The translations under genes were made by a program, and so were the position numbers. Below are positions 44,754 through 53,371 of a stretch of DNA of 64,000 nucleotides, piece after piece. This DNA comes from Burkholderia sp. Leaf177 (GTDB lineage Bacteria; Pseudomonadota; Gammaproteobacteria; Burkholderiales; Burkholderiaceae): contig NZ_LMPF01000002.1 in NCBI RefSeq assembly GCF_001424345.1, forward strand, positions 201,118 through 265,117. The letters are read 5' to 3'. Below the pieces are notes generated by a model. It made no database searches, was not told the DNA's origin, and saw only the letters and a list, made by a program, of their open reading frames with translations. The first letter of the stretch is position 1; each line of letters opens with the position of its first letter.

Positions 44754-45776
44754 ATGATTATCGATTGTCATGGTCACTACACCACGTCCCCGCCCGAACA
44801 CGAAGCATGGCGCGCGGCGCAGATTGCAGCGTTGAAGGAGGGCTTGCCGCCGCCTCCGCGCCCGGTTATTTCCGATGACCAGATACGCGAGAGCATAGAA
44901 ACAGGACAGTTGCGCATTCAGCGCGAGCGTGGCACCGACCTCACGATCTTCTCGCCGCGCGCGGCCGGCATGGGCCATCACCTCGCCGGCGCCGATGCCA
45001 ACGCGCACTGGTCGCAAGAGAGCAACGACCTGGTTTATCGCGTGTGCACGCTTTTTCCCCGCAATTTCGTCGGCGTATGCCAGCTGCCGCAAGCACCGGG
45101 CGTGAATCCTTCGAATTGCATTGCCGAGTTGCGCCGGTGTGTTCAAGAACTCGGATTCGTGGGATGCAACCTGAACCCCGATCCATCCGGCGGTCACTGG
45201 ACCGGCTTGCCCTTGACCGACCGCTCCTGGTATCCGCTGTATGAAGCGATGGTCGAGCTCGACGTGCCCGCCATGATCCACGTTTCATCGTCGTGCAACG
45301 TGAATTTCCACGCGACCGGCGCGCATTACATCAATGGCGACACCTCCGCGTTCATGCAGTTGCTGAGCGGCGACCTGTTCGCCGACTTCCCCACTTTGCG
45401 CTTCGTCATCCCGCATGGCGGCGGCGCCGTTCCGTATCACTGGGGCCGGTATCGCGGGCTGGCGCAGGACATGAAAAAGCCTTTGCTGAAGGACTATTTG
45501 CTCAAGAACGTGTTCTTCGATACCTGCGTGTATCACCAGCCCGGCACTGATTTGCTCGCCAAGGTGATACCTGTGGAGAACATCCTGTTTGCATCGGAGA
45601 CGATCGGCGCCGTTCAGGGCATCGATCCCGAAACAGGTCATTACTACGACGATACCCGCCGTTATATCGATGCCATCGAATGGCTCACCGCCGCCGACCG
45701 GCAACGCATTTATGAAGACAACGCGCGCGCCGTCTATCCGCGTCTTTCAAACCAGATCACCCGCCAGTTTTCCTGA
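44754..45776 (+). CDS. ligJ: 4-oxalomesaconate hydratase (LigJ-type amidohydrolase)
   Basis: Amidohydrolase-superfamily hydratase of 340 aa. In the protocatechuate/gallate 4,5-cleavage route it adds water to 4-oxalomesaconate or its enol to give 4-carboxy-4-hydroxy-2-oxoadipate. Motifs: CHGHYT near residue 5 (metal His pair), HVSSSCN near 180, IPHGGGAVPYHWGR near 222, and FASE near 283. Length and motifs match LigJ rather than the unrelated PIG-L-type GalB of pseudomonads. ligK follows after 13 bases, which supports the assignment. Confidence 0.85.
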   Translation: MIIDCHGHYTTSPPEHEAWRAAQIAALKEGLPPPPRPVISDDQIRESIETGQLRIQRERGTDLTIFSPRAAGMGHHLAGADANAHWSQESNDLVYRVCTLFPRNFVGVCQLPQAPGVNPSNCIAELRRCVQELGFVGCNLNPDPSGGHWTGLPLTDRSWYPLYEAMVELDVPAMIHVSSSCNVNFHATGAHYINGDTSAFMQLLSGDLFADFPTLRFVIPHGGGAVPYHWGRYRGLAQDMKKPLLKDYLLKNVFFDTCVYHQPGTDLLAKVIPVENILFASETIGAVQGIDPETGHYYDDTRRYIDAIEWLTAADRQRIYEDNARAVYPRLSNQITRQFS

Positions 45777-45789
45777 AGGAGAAGAAGTC

Positions 45790-46458
45790 ATGAATCAACC
45801 TGGATGGCGCCGGAATGCGTCCGGGCCGCAAGCGAGTCCCGATGTGCTCGAGACGTTGCGCGGCCTCGCTGTGTCGCTGTTGAGCGACAACATGGCGCGT
45901 GTCAGCGGCACGATAGGACTTCTGCCCTATCACAAGGCGAAGCCGATGGCCGGCACCGCGGTGACCGTGCGTACGCGCCCCGGCGATAACCTCGCGATTC
46001 ATCGGGCGTTCGATTTTTGCCGCCCTGGCGACGTGCTCGTGATCGATGGCGGCGGCGATCTCACTCAAGCCCTGATGGGCGAGATCATGGCGACCTACGC
46101 CGAGAGTCTCGGCGTGCAGGGTCTCGTGATCGATGGCGCCATCCGCGACGTCGGCGCGCTGAGCGAGCACGACTTTCCCGTCTATGCACGCGGCGCGACG
46201 CATCGCGGACCGTATAAAAACGGGCCCGGCGAAGTGAACGTTCCGGTGACCGTGGGCGGCATGGTCGTGCATCCGGGCGACATTATTGTCGGCGATGCGG
46301 ACGGCGTACTTGCCATTCCGCCGGACGACGTGGCTGCCGTCATCGAAGGCGCGAAACGTCAGGCAGACAAGGAAGCCGCTGCGCTGCGATCCATTGCCGA
46401 GGGGCGTTTCGATCGCGACTGGATCGAAGCGCAAGAGAAAAAAATGATGGGCGTTTAA
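45790..46458 (+). CDS. ligK: 4-carboxy-4-hydroxy-2-oxoadipate aldolase (LigK/GalC, RraA fold)
   Basis: Class II pyruvate aldolase of 222 aa. It splits 4-carboxy-4-hydroxy-2-oxoadipate into pyruvate and oxaloacetate. RraA-fold signatures: LLSDNMARVSGT, GDVLVIDGGGDLTQALMGEI, and VIDGAIRDVGAL with the metal/substrate Arg-Asp. A GAAGGAG site precedes the ATG. Last gene of the MFS-ligJ-ligK operon. Its stop shares the palindrome TTTAAA with the stop of the opposite-strand aminotransferase gene. Confidence 0.88.
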   Translation: MNQPGWRRNASGPQASPDVLETLRGLAVSLLSDNMARVSGTIGLLPYHKAKPMAGTAVTVRTRPGDNLAIHRAFDFCRPGDVLVIDGGGDLTQALMGEIMATYAESLGVQGLVIDGAIRDVGALSEHDFPVYARGATHRGPYKNGPGEVNVPVTVGGMVVHPGDIIVGDADGVLAIPPDDVAAVIEGAKRQADKEAAALRSIAEGRFDRDWIEAQEKKMMGV

Positions 46459-47570
46459 ACCGCGCGGCGCCGCTCGAACGATTCAATGAACATGGCGTTG
46501 TCGGCGGCGCTTCCTATGGACACCCGCATGCAGGTCTCGTAACCGGCTTCGCGCCACGGCTTCACGATCACGCCATCGGCAAGCATGCGCTCGGCGAGCG
46601 CGGCGGCATCTTCACCGCAATCGAAGAAAAGGAAGTTGGCGAGCGAACGCGCCGGATTGATGCCGAGTGCAACGAGCGCCGCGCGCATCTGCTCTCGTCT
46701 AACGCGCGTGTCTTCCACGCTCGCCGTCACGTGCGCCTGATCGTGGAACGCAGCGGTCGCTGCTTCCTGCGCAATCTGATTGATGTTGAATGGCGTACGC
46801 ACACGATCCATCAATCCGGCAAGTTCCCTCGACGATGCCACGCCGTAACCAACGCGCAATCCGGCGAGCCCGTACGCTTTCGAAAACGTACGCAACAGCA
46901 ACCACGGCACGCCGGATTCGCGCAGTACGGCTAAGCTGTCGGGATACCCCGCTTCATTTGCGGCATATTCGAAATAAGCTTCGTCCCACAGCACGAGCGT
47001 ATTCGGTGAGACAGCGCCTAACAACCGGCGCATTTCATCCGTGTTCATTGCACAGCCGACCGGATTACTCGGATTACTGATAATCACCATGCGCGTTCGC
47101 GGGGAGATCGCGGCGATCAACGCATCGACATCGAATTCCAGATCGGCGCGCATGGGAACCGTGATGACTGTTGCGCCGACGCTCTGCGGATAAATGATAT
47201 GCAATCCGAACGATGGAACCACGGTCACCACTTCATCGCCCGGAGCGAGGAACGCATGCGCGGCGATGGCAAGCAAGTCTTCCGAGCCATTGCCGAAGAG
47301 CAGCTGTTCAGGCGCGGCATTCAGCTTTTCAGCGATCCTCGCGCGCAACACGCTGCACGATGGATCGGGGTAAAGCGCGAGCGAAGCGGCGGTGGTCCAC
47401 TGCGCCACATGAGCGAGAACCGATGCACTCGCCCCGCGCGGATTCTCGTTGCTGCCGAGCTTCGCAACATGTGGGACGCCGTATCGTGCGCGCACGAGAT
47501 CACTGGATAGGCCCGCGTTATAAGCAGGCAAATTGCGTACTTCGGCACGCACGCCGTCGATGAAACTCAT
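46455..47570 (-). CDS. HisC-like PLP aminotransferase
   Basis: Fold-type I aminotransferase of 371 aa, close to histidinol-phosphate aminotransferases. Landmarks: KLGSNENPRGAS near 35, LFGNGSEDLLA, SNPSNPVGCAM, DEAYFEYA, and the PLP lysine in RTFSKAYGLAGLRVGYG. ATG 47570 overlaps the TGA of the dehydrogenase gene as ATGA, so it is co-translated with it. It is not among histidine synthesis genes. With a hydroxyacid dehydrogenase upstream and histidine uptake genes across the promoter, transamination between imidazolepyruvate and histidine is a reasonable guess. Other 2-oxo acids are possible. Confidence 0.85.
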   Translation of the reverse strand: MSFIDGVRAEVRNLPAYNAGLSSDLVRARYGVPHVAKLGSNENPRGASASVLAHVAQWTTAASLALYPDPSCSVLRARIAEKLNAAPEQLLFGNGSEDLLAIAAHAFLAPGDEVVTVVPSFGLHIIYPQSVGATVITVPMRADLEFDVDALIAAISPRTRMVIISNPSNPVGCAMNTDEMRRLLGAVSPNTLVLWDEAYFEYAANEAGYPDSLAVLRESGVPWLLLRTFSKAYGLAGLRVGYGVASSRELAGLMDRVRTPFNINQIAQEAATAAFHDQAHVTASVEDTRVRREQMRAALVALGINPARSLANFLFFDCGEDAAALAERMLADGVIVKPWREAGYETCMRVSIGSAADNAMFIESFERRRAV

Positions 47571-48976
47571 TGCGCACCTTCCGCAGGCAACACCTTGCCC
47601 GGATTGAGAATGCCGCGCGGATCGAGCGCTCGTTTGATCGCATGCATGCACGCAAGCTCGGCGGCGCTGCGCGAGTAACCCAGGAACGGCCGCTTGAGCA
47701 AGCCGATGCCATGTTCCGCCGAGATCGATCCCTTGTAGTCGCGGACCATGCCGTACAGCGCGTGATCGACCTCTTCCACGGTGACGCCAGGTATCGATCG
47801 CGCGTCGAGCGTGACGTGCAGATTCGAATCGCCGATATGACCGAAATACAGACCGTAATGCGTCGGCCAGCGCGCGCCGAAATCCTTGCGGCAGGCATCG
47901 ACGAAATGGCCGATCTCGCCTATGGGCAAGCTCACGTCGAAGTTGATCGGTTCCAGTTTTACCGGCAGTTCCGCGGTTGCCTCGCGGATCGACCAGAGCG
48001 CCTGGGTCTCCGCTTGCGATTGCGCGATGACCGCGTTGAGCACCACGCCCGCTTCGAGCTGCGCGTTGAGCGCGGAGGCGAAACGCTCGCCGTGGTCATC
48101 GGAGAAACCGGCTTGCTCGATCAGCGCGTATAGCGGATACGCCTGGCCGAGCGGCGATTGTCCCGAACGCGTCAGTGCCACGCCAAAGTCGTAGAACTCC
48201 GGCCACATGATTTCGAATGCACCGATTTCATCGCCGAAAGTGGATTGCAGCGAACGCAGCAACGCGACCGCACCGTCGTAATCGTTCAACGCGCAGAGCG
48301 CCGTGCTGCGTGCCGCGCGACGCGGCTTGAGGCGCAACACCGCACGCGTGATGATGCCGAGCGTTCCCTCCGATCCAATGAACAGGTTGCGCAGATCGTA
48401 GCCCGTGTTGTTCTTGACCATCTTGTTCATGGAACTGAGCACGGAGCCATCGGCAAGAACCGCTTCCAGTCCAAGCACCTGCTCTCTCGCCGTGCCCGAT
48501 TGCAGCACACGAATGCCGCCTGCGTTCGTCGCGAGATTGCCGCCGATCTGACACGAGCCGCGCGCGCCGAGATCCAGCGCAAACTCGAAACCCGCGGCCT
48601 GTGCCGCGTCCTGAACGGTCTGCAAGGTCGTGCCGGCAAGTACCGTCATGGTGGCCGATGCTTCATCGAGTTCTTCGACGCCCGCGAGACGTTCCATCGA
48701 AATGCAAATGTCGCCGCCTGATGGAATGGAACCGCCCGCAAGACCTGTCATGCCGCCTTGAGGCACGACACTTTGATGCGCTTCATTGCAAAGCCGCAAG
48801 ACGGTCGCGACTTCATCGGTTGAACGCGGAAGAACAACCGCCATTGGCGCAACGGGCGAACGCCCGCTCCAGTCGCCGAGATAACGCGGCTCGATGCCGT
48901 CGCCCACACGCACCGACTGCGCACCCAAAACATCGATCAATATTTGTACTATCTGGTTCATTTTGATCTCAGCCAT
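47567..48976 (-). CDS. FAD-binding 2-hydroxyacid dehydrogenase/oxidase (GlcD/D-LDH type)
   Basis: Flavoprotein of 469 aa. An FAD_binding_4 domain at about 40-220 (VVPQGGMTGLAGGSIPSGG, then GSCQIGGNLATNAGG) and an FAD-oxidase C-terminal domain with the metal-binding HYGLYFGHIGDSNLH near 385 and EHGIG near 430. The family oxidises D-2-hydroxy acids to 2-oxo acids. It overlaps the oxygenase stop by 8 bases; an alternative ATG at 48961 has a weak GAG site. Placed before an aminotransferase, it would supply the 2-oxo acid to be aminated. Confidence 0.87.
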   Translation of the reverse strand: MAEIKMNQIVQILIDVLGAQSVRVGDGIEPRYLGDWSGRSPVAPMAVVLPRSTDEVATVLRLCNEAHQSVVPQGGMTGLAGGSIPSGGDICISMERLAGVEELDEASATMTVLAGTTLQTVQDAAQAAGFEFALDLGARGSCQIGGNLATNAGGIRVLQSGTAREQVLGLEAVLADGSVLSSMNKMVKNNTGYDLRNLFIGSEGTLGIITRAVLRLKPRRAARSTALCALNDYDGAVALLRSLQSTFGDEIGAFEIMWPEFYDFGVALTRSGQSPLGQAYPLYALIEQAGFSDDHGERFASALNAQLEAGVVLNAVIAQSQAETQALWSIREATAELPVKLEPINFDVSLPIGEIGHFVDACRKDFGARWPTHYGLYFGHIGDSNLHVTLDARSIPGVTVEEVDHALYGMVRDYKGSISAEHGIGLLKRPFLGYSRSAAELACMHAIKRALDPRGILNPGKVLPAEGAQ

Positions 48977-49940
48977 TCGCGCGCTTTTTTCGGTAGCCCA
49001 TCGAGTCGTTGATGCGCCCGAGAATGTAGTCGCCTGCCGGGACTGGATCGTAGAGCGGCGGCGCGTCGCTCAGGCCGAGATCGCGAGGATCGACACGTGC
49101 GCCATAGGTTGGATCGTAGAAAGTCGCGATCGAATAGCGCTCCTGTCCTGAACTGTTGATCACGCGATGCAGCGTGGAACGAAATCGGTCGTTGGACCAG
49201 CGCGCGAGCAGATCGCCGACGTTCACCACGAGCGTTCCGGGAATCGGTGGCGCGTCGATCCAGCTATCGGTTGCAAGTTCCTTCACTTGCAGGCCGCCCA
49301 CGTTGTCCTGCCACAAGAGCGTGATGCAGCCATAGTCGGTATGCGGCGCGACGCCGAACTGATCGGCATCGGATTTAGGCGCTTGCGGCGGGTAATACAC
49401 CATCTGCGTGCGCTGCATGCGCTTGGTGTATTTATCGACGAAAAACGCTTCATCGATATCGAGGCTCACCGCGACCGCGCGCAACAAATCCGCACCGCAT
49501 GCGCCGATGGCTTCGTGATAGCCATATAAAGCGGGTCGCAGCGACGGCATGAAGTCCGGCCAATTGTTCGGCCCGCGCAAAGCCTCACCCGCGAGCACGC
49601 TCGGATCGTCCTCGGCGAGTTCCAGACCGATGCTGAAGAATTCCTTGTAATCGGGTTTGGTCGCTTGATACATGACCGCGTCGCCAAGCGCATTAAAGCC
49701 GCGATGCCGATGATTCACCGCCACGCGACGCTTCACTTCCGGCGCATGCGCGAAGAATTCGCGTGCGCCTTTTATAGCGCCATCGAGTATGTCGGCAGGC
49801 ACGCCGTGATTGCTTACATAGAAAAATCCGATGCTCGTGCAGGCATCGCGAATCGCCGAAGCGGCTTCGCGCAAGCCGACTGGATCATGCGCGCGAACGG
49901 CCGCCATATCGACGACAGGAATGTGAGAAGCCGGGCTCAT
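48969..49940 (-). CDS. 2-oxoglutarate/Fe(II)-dependent oxygenase, isopenicillin N synthase-like
   Basis: Cytoplasmic non-haem iron oxygenase of 323 aa. The DIOX_N region (IPVVDMAAVRAHDPV) is followed by a double-stranded beta-helix core with iron ligands His and Asp in APHTDYG and His in STLHRVIN, and a 2OG-binding Arg in the later RYSIATFYDP. It could hydroxylate or demethylate an amine or amino acid. First gene of a three-gene overlapping operon (oxygenase, flavin dehydrogenase, aminotransferase). A GTATATAC site lies over its likely promoter. Confidence 0.87.
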   Translation of the reverse strand: MSPASHIPVVDMAAVRAHDPVGLREAASAIRDACTSIGFFYVSNHGVPADILDGAIKGAREFFAHAPEVKRRVAVNHRHRGFNALGDAVMYQATKPDYKEFFSIGLELAEDDPSVLAGEALRGPNNWPDFMPSLRPALYGYHEAIGACGADLLRAVAVSLDIDEAFFVDKYTKRMQRTQMVYYPPQAPKSDADQFGVAPHTDYGCITLLWQDNVGGLQVKELATDSWIDAPPIPGTLVVNVGDLLARWSNDRFRSTLHRVINSSGQERYSIATFYDPTYGARVDPRDLGLSDAPPLYDPVPAGDYILGRINDSMGYRKKRANG

Positions 49941-49979
49941 TCATGACTCCAGGGTTTGAATTCCGATCACAACACAGTC

Positions 49980-50008
49980 TGTATATACCGCCAAATCCAC
50001 GAGCGCAA
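49980..50008 (-). promoter_or_regulatory. Promoter with HutC-like site for the oxygenase operon
   Basis: On the minus strand TTGCGC (50003-50008) and TATACA (49980-49985) are 17 bases apart. The palindrome GTATATAC (49981-49988) covers the -10 and fits the HutC-subfamily consensus GTNTANAC. It lies 41 bases ahead of the oxygenase start. Confidence 0.5.
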
Positions 50009-50083
50009 CTCAGCGTTTATTCGAGCTTGAACTCGGCTTCGTACAGGGCCGACACTCATCCTCACGAAGTATTTTTGACACGC

Positions 50084-50111
50084 TTGGCACCGCAAATTGA
50101 CGGTATATACT
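50084..50111 (+). promoter_or_regulatory. Promoter with HutC-like site for the ABC importer operon
   Basis: TTGGCA (50084-50089) and TATACT (50106-50111), 16 bases apart. GTATATAC (50103-50110) covers the -10 and fits GTNTANAC. About 125 bases ahead of the binding-protein start. Confidence 0.5.
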
Positions 50112-50234
50112 GAATCGCACCACCGGGATTTCAACGTCGCCGCTTAGTCGAAGTCCGTCGCACCGCTCACCAAACCGCTTGCTCGCCTGCACTCACTTGA
50201 AAGCCGGGCGCTCTTAAATCAGGGGATTTCATTG

Positions 50235-51068
50235 ATGAATTTGTTCTCGAAGTGGAAAGGCCGTGCGCTCGTGGCCGCGCTGATCGCGACCGCGGTTTCA
50301 GTGTCGGCCCACGCGGAAGACCAGCTGGCGAAGGTCAAGAAAGCGGGTGAGCTCGTGGTTGGAACCGAGATGCAATTCGCGCCGTTCGACTTCCTGGAAA
50401 ACGGACAGCAGCAAGGCTTCAACAAGGATTTTTTTGCCGAACTGTCGAAGGAAATGGGCGTGAAGATTCGCTCCATTGACCTGCCTTGGCCGAGCGTGTT
50501 GCCGGGCCTCGAAGCGGGCAAGTTCGACATTGTCAGTGGCCCTGTGACCATCACGAAAGCGCGCATGGAACGCTATGAATTCATGCTGCCGATTGCCGAC
50601 GGCACGGTTGCGCTGCTCAAGCGTGCGAACGACACGAGCATCAAGACGAATGCCGATGTCGCTGGCAAAGCCGTTGGCGGCGGCAAGGGCTCGGCGCAAC
50701 TCGATCAGCTGAAGCAGTACGTCGCGACGCTGCCGGGCAAGACCAGCGTGCGTGAATACATCGACAACAATCAGGCTTATGCGGACCTCGCAGCCGGCCG
50801 GATTGTCGCCGTGGGCAACTCGCTGCCGAACATTGCGTATGTGGCGCGCCAGCGTCCCGATACCTTTGCGGTGGTGCAGCCGCCGTTCGGCACGAAGGTT
50901 TATTTTGGCTACCTCGGCCGCAAGGACTCGGACAGCAAACCGCTGATCGATGCCATCAACCAGGCGATCATCAAGATGCATGGCGACGGCCGGCTCGCTG
51001 CCCTGCAGAAAAAGTGGTTCGGTGTACCGATGGAAACGCCGACGACCATGCCCACGCCCAACTATTGA
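50235..51068 (+). CDS. Amino acid ABC transporter, periplasmic binding protein
   Basis: Family 3 solute-binding protein of 277 aa. Signal peptide about 1-26 (VSVSAHA). The mature part begins EDQLAKVKKAGELVVGTEMQFAPF, typical of polar amino acid binding proteins, with DIVSGPVTITKARMERYEF and the C-terminal LAALQKKWFG. I chose ATG 50235, with an AGGGGA site 8 bases upstream. First gene of an operon with two permeases, an ATPase and hutC, so histidine or a histidine derivative is the likely cargo. Confidence 0.9.
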   Translation: MNLFSKWKGRALVAALIATAVSVSAHAEDQLAKVKKAGELVVGTEMQFAPFDFLENGQQQGFNKDFFAELSKEMGVKIRSIDLPWPSVLPGLEAGKFDIVSGPVTITKARMERYEFMLPIADGTVALLKRANDTSIKTNADVAGKAVGGGKGSAQLDQLKQYVATLPGKTSVREYIDNNQAYADLAAGRIVAVGNSLPNIAYVARQRPDTFAVVQPPFGTKVYFGYLGRKDSDSKPLIDAINQAIIKMHGDGRLAALQKKWFGVPMETPTTMPTPNY

Positions 51069-51119
51069 TCCTGGAGCCGATGGCGCCTCGGCGCCGTCGA
51101 ATCATTTGCCGGACAGCCC

Positions 51120-51770
51120 ATGTTCAGCCTTCATGCATTGTTGGACGCCCTGCCGCTTCTGATCAAGGCCGCGCAAGCCACGGTCCTGATTTCGCTCGTC
51201 GGGCTGGTGGTGGGGTTTGTCGTTGCGATCGGCGTGTGCAGCGCGCGGCTGTCGAAGAACGTTTTTGTTTCGAAGCTCGGCGGTGCGTACGTCGGATTTT
51301 TTCGCGGCGTACCGCTCCTCGTGCAGCTTCTGCTGACGTACTACTTCCTGCCTTTTATCGGCATCAACGTTCCGCCGCTGGTCGCGGCCGCCGCGGCTGT
51401 TTCGCTGTGCGAGGCCGCTTACCTCGCCGAGATCTTGCGCGGCGGGTTTATTGGTATTCCGCACGGGCAACTTGAAGCGGCGCAATTGCTCGGGTTGTCG
51501 CGCGTGCATGCCGTGCTGCGCATTCAGGTGCCTCAGGCGTTGCGCATGACATTGCCTTCGCTCGTCAATGAAATGGTGATGCTCGTGAAGGCGTCGTCGC
51601 TGATCTCGGTTGTCGGTGTAGCCGATGTCACGCGTACCGCGCAGAATATTGCAGCAAGCACGTATCGGCCGCTCGAAGCGTATGTGGCAGCCGGACTTGT
51701 CTATCTCGTGATCAACGGTGCGTTGTCGCTCGCCGGTCATCGCGCAGAAAGACGTCTGGCTCAGGGATAG
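51120..51770 (+). CDS. Amino acid ABC transporter permease (HisM/HisQ type)
   Basis: Membrane permease of 216 aa with about five helices. The coupling EAA loop reads as AAQLLGLSRVHAVLRIQVPQALRM, in part at about 121-140, where it meets the ATPase. FFRGVPLLVQLLLTYYFLP is the usual entry motif. It pairs with the second permease 9 bases downstream. Confidence 0.92.
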   Translation: MFSLHALLDALPLLIKAAQATVLISLVGLVVGFVVAIGVCSARLSKNVFVSKLGGAYVGFFRGVPLLVQLLLTYYFLPFIGINVPPLVAAAAAVSLCEAAYLAEILRGGFIGIPHGQLEAAQLLGLSRVHAVLRIQVPQALRMTLPSLVNEMVMLVKASSLISVVGVADVTRTAQNIAASTYRPLEAYVAAGLVYLVINGALSLAGHRAERRLAQG

Positions 51771-51779
51771 GCGTCAAGC

Positions 51780-52448
51780 ATGGCTCTTCATTTCGATGCA
51801 TCGGTTCTTACCGGTTCCCTTCCCGCTCTCGCCGAAGGTTTCGCCACGACCATCGCCGTATGGATGGGCGGCGTGCTGATCGGCATGGCGATCGGCTTTG
51901 CCATCGCGTTGTTGCAGATTTTCTGCGGCAAATGGGTACGTGTTTTCTTGCGCGCGTATATAGAGATCTTTCGCGGCACACCGTTTCTGGTGCAGCTCTT
52001 CGTGCTGTATTACGGCGGTCCTTCGTTCGGCTTGTCGCTGGAGCCGCTGACTGCGGGTATCGTGGGATTGGGCCTGTATGGCAGCGCCTATTTCGCGGAG
52101 GCGTTTCGCTCGGGCTTTACATCGGTGCCGCGCGGTCATATAGAAGCCGCACAATGCCTGGGTTTCACGCGGCTTCAGGTCATCATGCGCGTACAGTTGC
52201 CGCAAATGCTCGTGATCATCGTGCCGGCGCTGACCAATCTGATCATCGTGCTTAGCAAGGAAACCGCGGTACTGTCGGTGGTTACGGTGCCGGAATTGAC
52301 GTTCGTGCTGACCGGAATCGGATCGGAGAAATTTGCTTTCGTCGAGACATTGCTCGCGTTGTGCGTGTGTTATCTCGTGCTCGTGGAAGTGGCGTCACGC
52401 GCCGGGCAATGGGTCGAATTACGCGTCGGCCGATTCCTGACACGATGA
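51780..52448 (+). CDS. Amino acid ABC transporter permease, second subunit
   Basis: Permease of 222 aa, homologous to the preceding subunit. IFRGTPFLVQLFVLYYGGP is the entry motif. The EAA loop is AAQCLGFTRLQVIMRVQLPQ. The two different permeases form the heterodimeric channel typical of HisQM-like importers. The ATPase gene follows after 41 bases. Confidence 0.92.
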   Translation: MALHFDASVLTGSLPALAEGFATTIAVWMGGVLIGMAIGFAIALLQIFCGKWVRVFLRAYIEIFRGTPFLVQLFVLYYGGPSFGLSLEPLTAGIVGLGLYGSAYFAEAFRSGFTSVPRGHIEAAQCLGFTRLQVIMRVQLPQMLVIIVPALTNLIIVLSKETAVLSVVTVPELTFVLTGIGSEKFAFVETLLALCVCYLVLVEVASRAGQWVELRVGRFLTR

Positions 52449-52489
52449 CAGCAATCAACCCGGTGGCCTCTCAAACTGAGTGCTGAATC

Positions 52490-53368
52490 ATGAAGAAACC
52501 GATGAATGGCAACGCGCCGGCACAGGCTGAATATATTGTCGATGCCCGGCATGTCGGCAAGCATTTCGGCACGCTGAAAGTGCTCGACGACGTTTCGCTC
52601 GCCGTGCGCAAGTCGGAGGTGACATGCATTATCGGGCCCTCGGGTTCAGGCAAAAGCACCTTGCTGCGATCGCTTGCGTTCCTCGAGGAATATAGCGAAG
52701 GCGAGATTTTTATCGAAGGCGAATTGCTTGGTTATGTAACGGACCGCGGCGGCAAGCGTGTGCGTGCGCCGCAAGCCGAGATCAACCGCGTGCGCCGCAA
52801 TGTGGGCATGGTGTTCCAGCAATTCAATTTGTGGCCGCATATGACGGCCATGGAAAATGTAGCCGAAGCGCTGGTGCGCGTGCGCAAGCTTCCAAAGGCC
52901 GAAGCGCACAAGCGCGCGCTCGCCATGCTCGATAAAGTCGGCCTCGCGGATCGTGCGAACAATCATCCCGCGCGCCTTTCGGGCGGCCAGCAACAACGTG
53001 TGGCGATTGCACGCGCGCTCGCCATGGAACCGCACATCATGCTCTTCGATGAACCCACGTCCGCACTCGATCCCGAACTGGTCGGCGAAGTGCTGCAGGT
53101 CATGAAGGACCTGGCGAACGACGGCATGACGATGGTGATCGTCACGCACGAAATGGGGTTTGCGGCGCAGGTGGCGGATACGGTCGTGTTTATCGATCAT
53201 GGCAGGATTGCCGCGCACGGTTCGCCCGAAGACGTGTTCCACAACGCCCAGCAGCCTCGGCTTCGCCAGTTTCTGCAAAATTATCTCGACCGGAATGCGT
53301 TCTGGGCGCGCCGTGAGGAACCCGCTTCCGGCACTGTGCCGGTCGCGACCGAATCCAGCAGGATGTAA
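52490..53368 (+). CDS. Amino acid ABC transporter ATP-binding protein
   Basis: ATPase of 292 aa. Walker [10 protein letters not shown] (49-57), Q-loop [10 protein letters not shown], signature LSGGQQQR, Walker [15 protein letters not shown] and switch His in VTHEMGF. It is longer than the usual 245-260 aa, with an extra N-terminal stretch of about 15 residues, an insertion around [15 protein letters not shown], and a C-terminal tail of about 25 residues. hutC begins 3 bases after its stop. Confidence 0.93.
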   Translation: MKKPMNGNAPAQAEYIVDARHVGKHFGTLKVLDDVSLAVRKSEVTCIIGPSGSGKSTLLRSLAFLEEYSEGEIFIEGELLGYVTDRGGKRVRAPQAEINRVRRNVGMVFQQFNLWPHMTAMENVAEALVRVRKLPKAEAHKRALAMLDKVGLADRANNHPARLSGGQQQRVAIARALAMEPHIMLFDEPTSALDPELVGEVLQVMKDLANDGMTMVIVTHEMGFAAQVADTVVFIDHGRIAAHGSPEDVFHNAQQPRLRQFLQNYLDRNAFWARREEPASGTVPVATESSRM

Positions 53369-53371
53369 AAC

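Noticed and set aside
41440..46458. Complete gallate (gal) operon of Pseudomonas type
   Set aside because: There is no dioxygenase or tautomerase, and the hydratase is LigJ-type rather than the PIG-L-type GalB.
46455..47570. Histidine biosynthesis gene hisC
   Set aside because: No other his genes are nearby, and it is co-translated with a hydroxyacid dehydrogenase and an oxygenase. A catabolic or salvage aminotransferase is more likely.
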